From Leuconostoc miyukkimchii (GTDB taxonomy: Bacteria > Bacillota > Bacilli > Lactobacillales > Lactobacillaceae): DNA of 64,000 bases. The position numbers and the translations under genes were made by a program. This document shows, one piece after another, positions 63,193-64,000 of this stretch (position 1 is its first letter; each line of letters starts with the position of its first letter). The notes beneath the pieces were generated by a model. It was not told the origin of the DNA. It worked only from the letters and a program-made list of their open reading frames with translations, and searched no databases. The stretch lies in assembly GCF_019656055.1 (NCBI RefSeq), contig NZ_BPKY01000007.1, positions 62,001-126,000 of the forward strand. The letters run 5' to 3'.

Positions 63193-64000
63193 TTATTTTA
63201 ACTTTTGTTCTAAATGACTCATCCAATAACCCAACCAAATACCGATTACCAATAAAACAATACTGGCTACCACACTGATAGCTGTGAAGCCAGAATAATC
63301 TGCCACCGGTGGTACCACAATCAATAACGTTGATACAACAACAATACCTAAGATAAAATGATAAACTTTGGCATGATAATGTTGCAGTAGGTAATTCATA
63401 ATTTTTGAAAATAGAATCAATGTTATCAATCCACCAATAGCCATTGGTAGAAAAACACCAATATCGGCATTTTTAAAACCTTTAATCATGGGATCAAATA
63501 AACCAAGATAAAGCAAAAGATTAGATGGACTCAAACCTGGTACGATCACACCCAATGCAATTAGACCTCCCGCTAAAATCCACGAGAAGAAATTTACTGG
63601 CATGTCACCAAATATTGCTGTCATATTATACAAAAATAGGCCACCAAGAACCATCGTTGCCAAAAAAACATACCAATCAGATCGTTTGCGACCATATTTA
63701 GCGCTTTCTCTAAACAATGACGGTAGCGTACCGATAATCGCACCAGCAAATCCCCACAAGACAATAGCTTTATAAGTTGTTAGGAGATACTCAAGTGGAT
63801 TACTCAACAGAATAATACCCGCAATACCACCCAATCCAACTGGTACAAAGTACCAAAAGTCTTGTTTAAAGTTTTGTCGAATGTGTGCCATAAAGTTTAA
63901 CATTCTCTCGTAAAGACCAAGAATGGCTGCTAAAACGCCACCTGAAACACCTGGTAGTATAAAACCTAACGCAATAAAAATACCTTTTATAAAACGCGTC
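63193..64000 (-). CDS. DUF368 membrane protein (5' end beyond window)
   Basis: The frame is open to the right edge, reading FIALGFILPGVSGGVLAAILGLYERMLNF before the internal Met that a short call would use. At least 269 residues with about eight helices and two glycine/proline motifs, GVSGG and VPGLSPSN, typical of DUF368, linked to undecaprenyl-phosphate recycling in some bacteria (PopT). The true start lies outside the window. Confidence 0.85.
   Translation of the reverse strand, partial: TRFIKGIFIALGFILPGVSGGVLAAILGLYERMLNFMAHIRQNFKQDFWYFVPVGLGGIAGIILLSNPLEYLLTTYKAIVLWGFAGAIIGTLPSLFRESAKYGRKRSDWYVFLATMVLGGLFLYNMTAIFGDMPVNFFSWILAGGLIALGVIVPGLSPSNLLLYLGLFDPMIKGFKNADIGVFLPMAIGGLITLILFSKIMNYLLQHYHAKVYHFILGIVVVSTLLIVVPPVADYSGFTAISVVASIVLLVIGIWLGYWMSHLEQKLK

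Noticed and set aside
1-64000. CRISPR array or restriction-modification locus
   Set aside because: No regularly spaced repeats and no Cas, methylase or restriction motifs in the predicted proteins.

Overview
The window is low-GC Gram-positive DNA, most likely from Leuconostoc or a close relative in the Lactobacillaceae. Signs are the tmRNA tag AKNENSFAIAA (which I recall for Leuconostoc), the lactic-acid-bacterial order fabZ-fabT-fabH-acpP-fabK-fabD-fabG-fabF-accB-fabZ-accC-accD-accA, two PepF-type peptidases, GlnH-GlnP fusion transporters, CoiA and a DnaB/DnaI pair. The genus is an inference; no rRNA is present.

Layout. 0-5 kb: 5' end of a ROK sugar kinase, a VOC protein, a zinc alcohol dehydrogenase with a membrane protein, a divergent LacI regulator, a D-2-hydroxyacid dehydrogenase and cytidine deaminase. 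5-15 kb: pepF, coiA, two paralogous glutamine-type ABC transporters, a nucleoside-binding BmpA protein, a Gtf3-like glycosyltransferase and tRNA-Cys. 15-27 kb: a DUF2185 protein and a minus-strand housekeeping series (yibE/F pair, dnaI, dnaB, coaE, DUF975, mutM, mutS2, cvpA, zapA), with rnhC divergent. 27-33 kb: an accessory stretch of small membrane proteins, peptidase E, a ClbS-like protein, a phage-like DNA-binding protein and an XRE regulator, ending at the 3' end of ssrA (tmRNA), a common integration site. 33-44 kb: the complete type II fatty-acid synthesis and acetyl-CoA carboxylase operon, with FabT-like operators at its promoter. 44-64 kb: gap, metG, an EndA-like nuclease, a TcaA-like pair, an Rgg regulator, ferredoxin-NADP reductase, nucleoside hydrolase, proBA, a second M3 peptidase, a broken small gene, an IS3 remnant and a DUF368 membrane protein cut by the window end.

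Most genes have a Shine-Dalgarno (SD) sequence 5-13 nt before the start. Six genes (pepF, bmpA, the DUF2185 gene, accD and both fabZ genes) have none there. Each instead has a strong SD 40-73 nt upstream, usually with a hairpin between SD and start codon and often a tiny upstream ORF. The nucleoside hydrolase gene has the same architecture if its ATG start is right. The best cases (bmpA, downstream fabZ) would bring the SD to about 11-12 nt from the AUG if the hairpin forms. This recurring leader design is the most unusual thing I see. It is a sequence observation; its function is inference.

Other compact arrangements: the fab/acc operon terminator overlaps the -35 box of ssrA; the terminator of the ferredoxin-NADP reductase gene lies inside the rgg coding sequence; rnhC looks leaderless.
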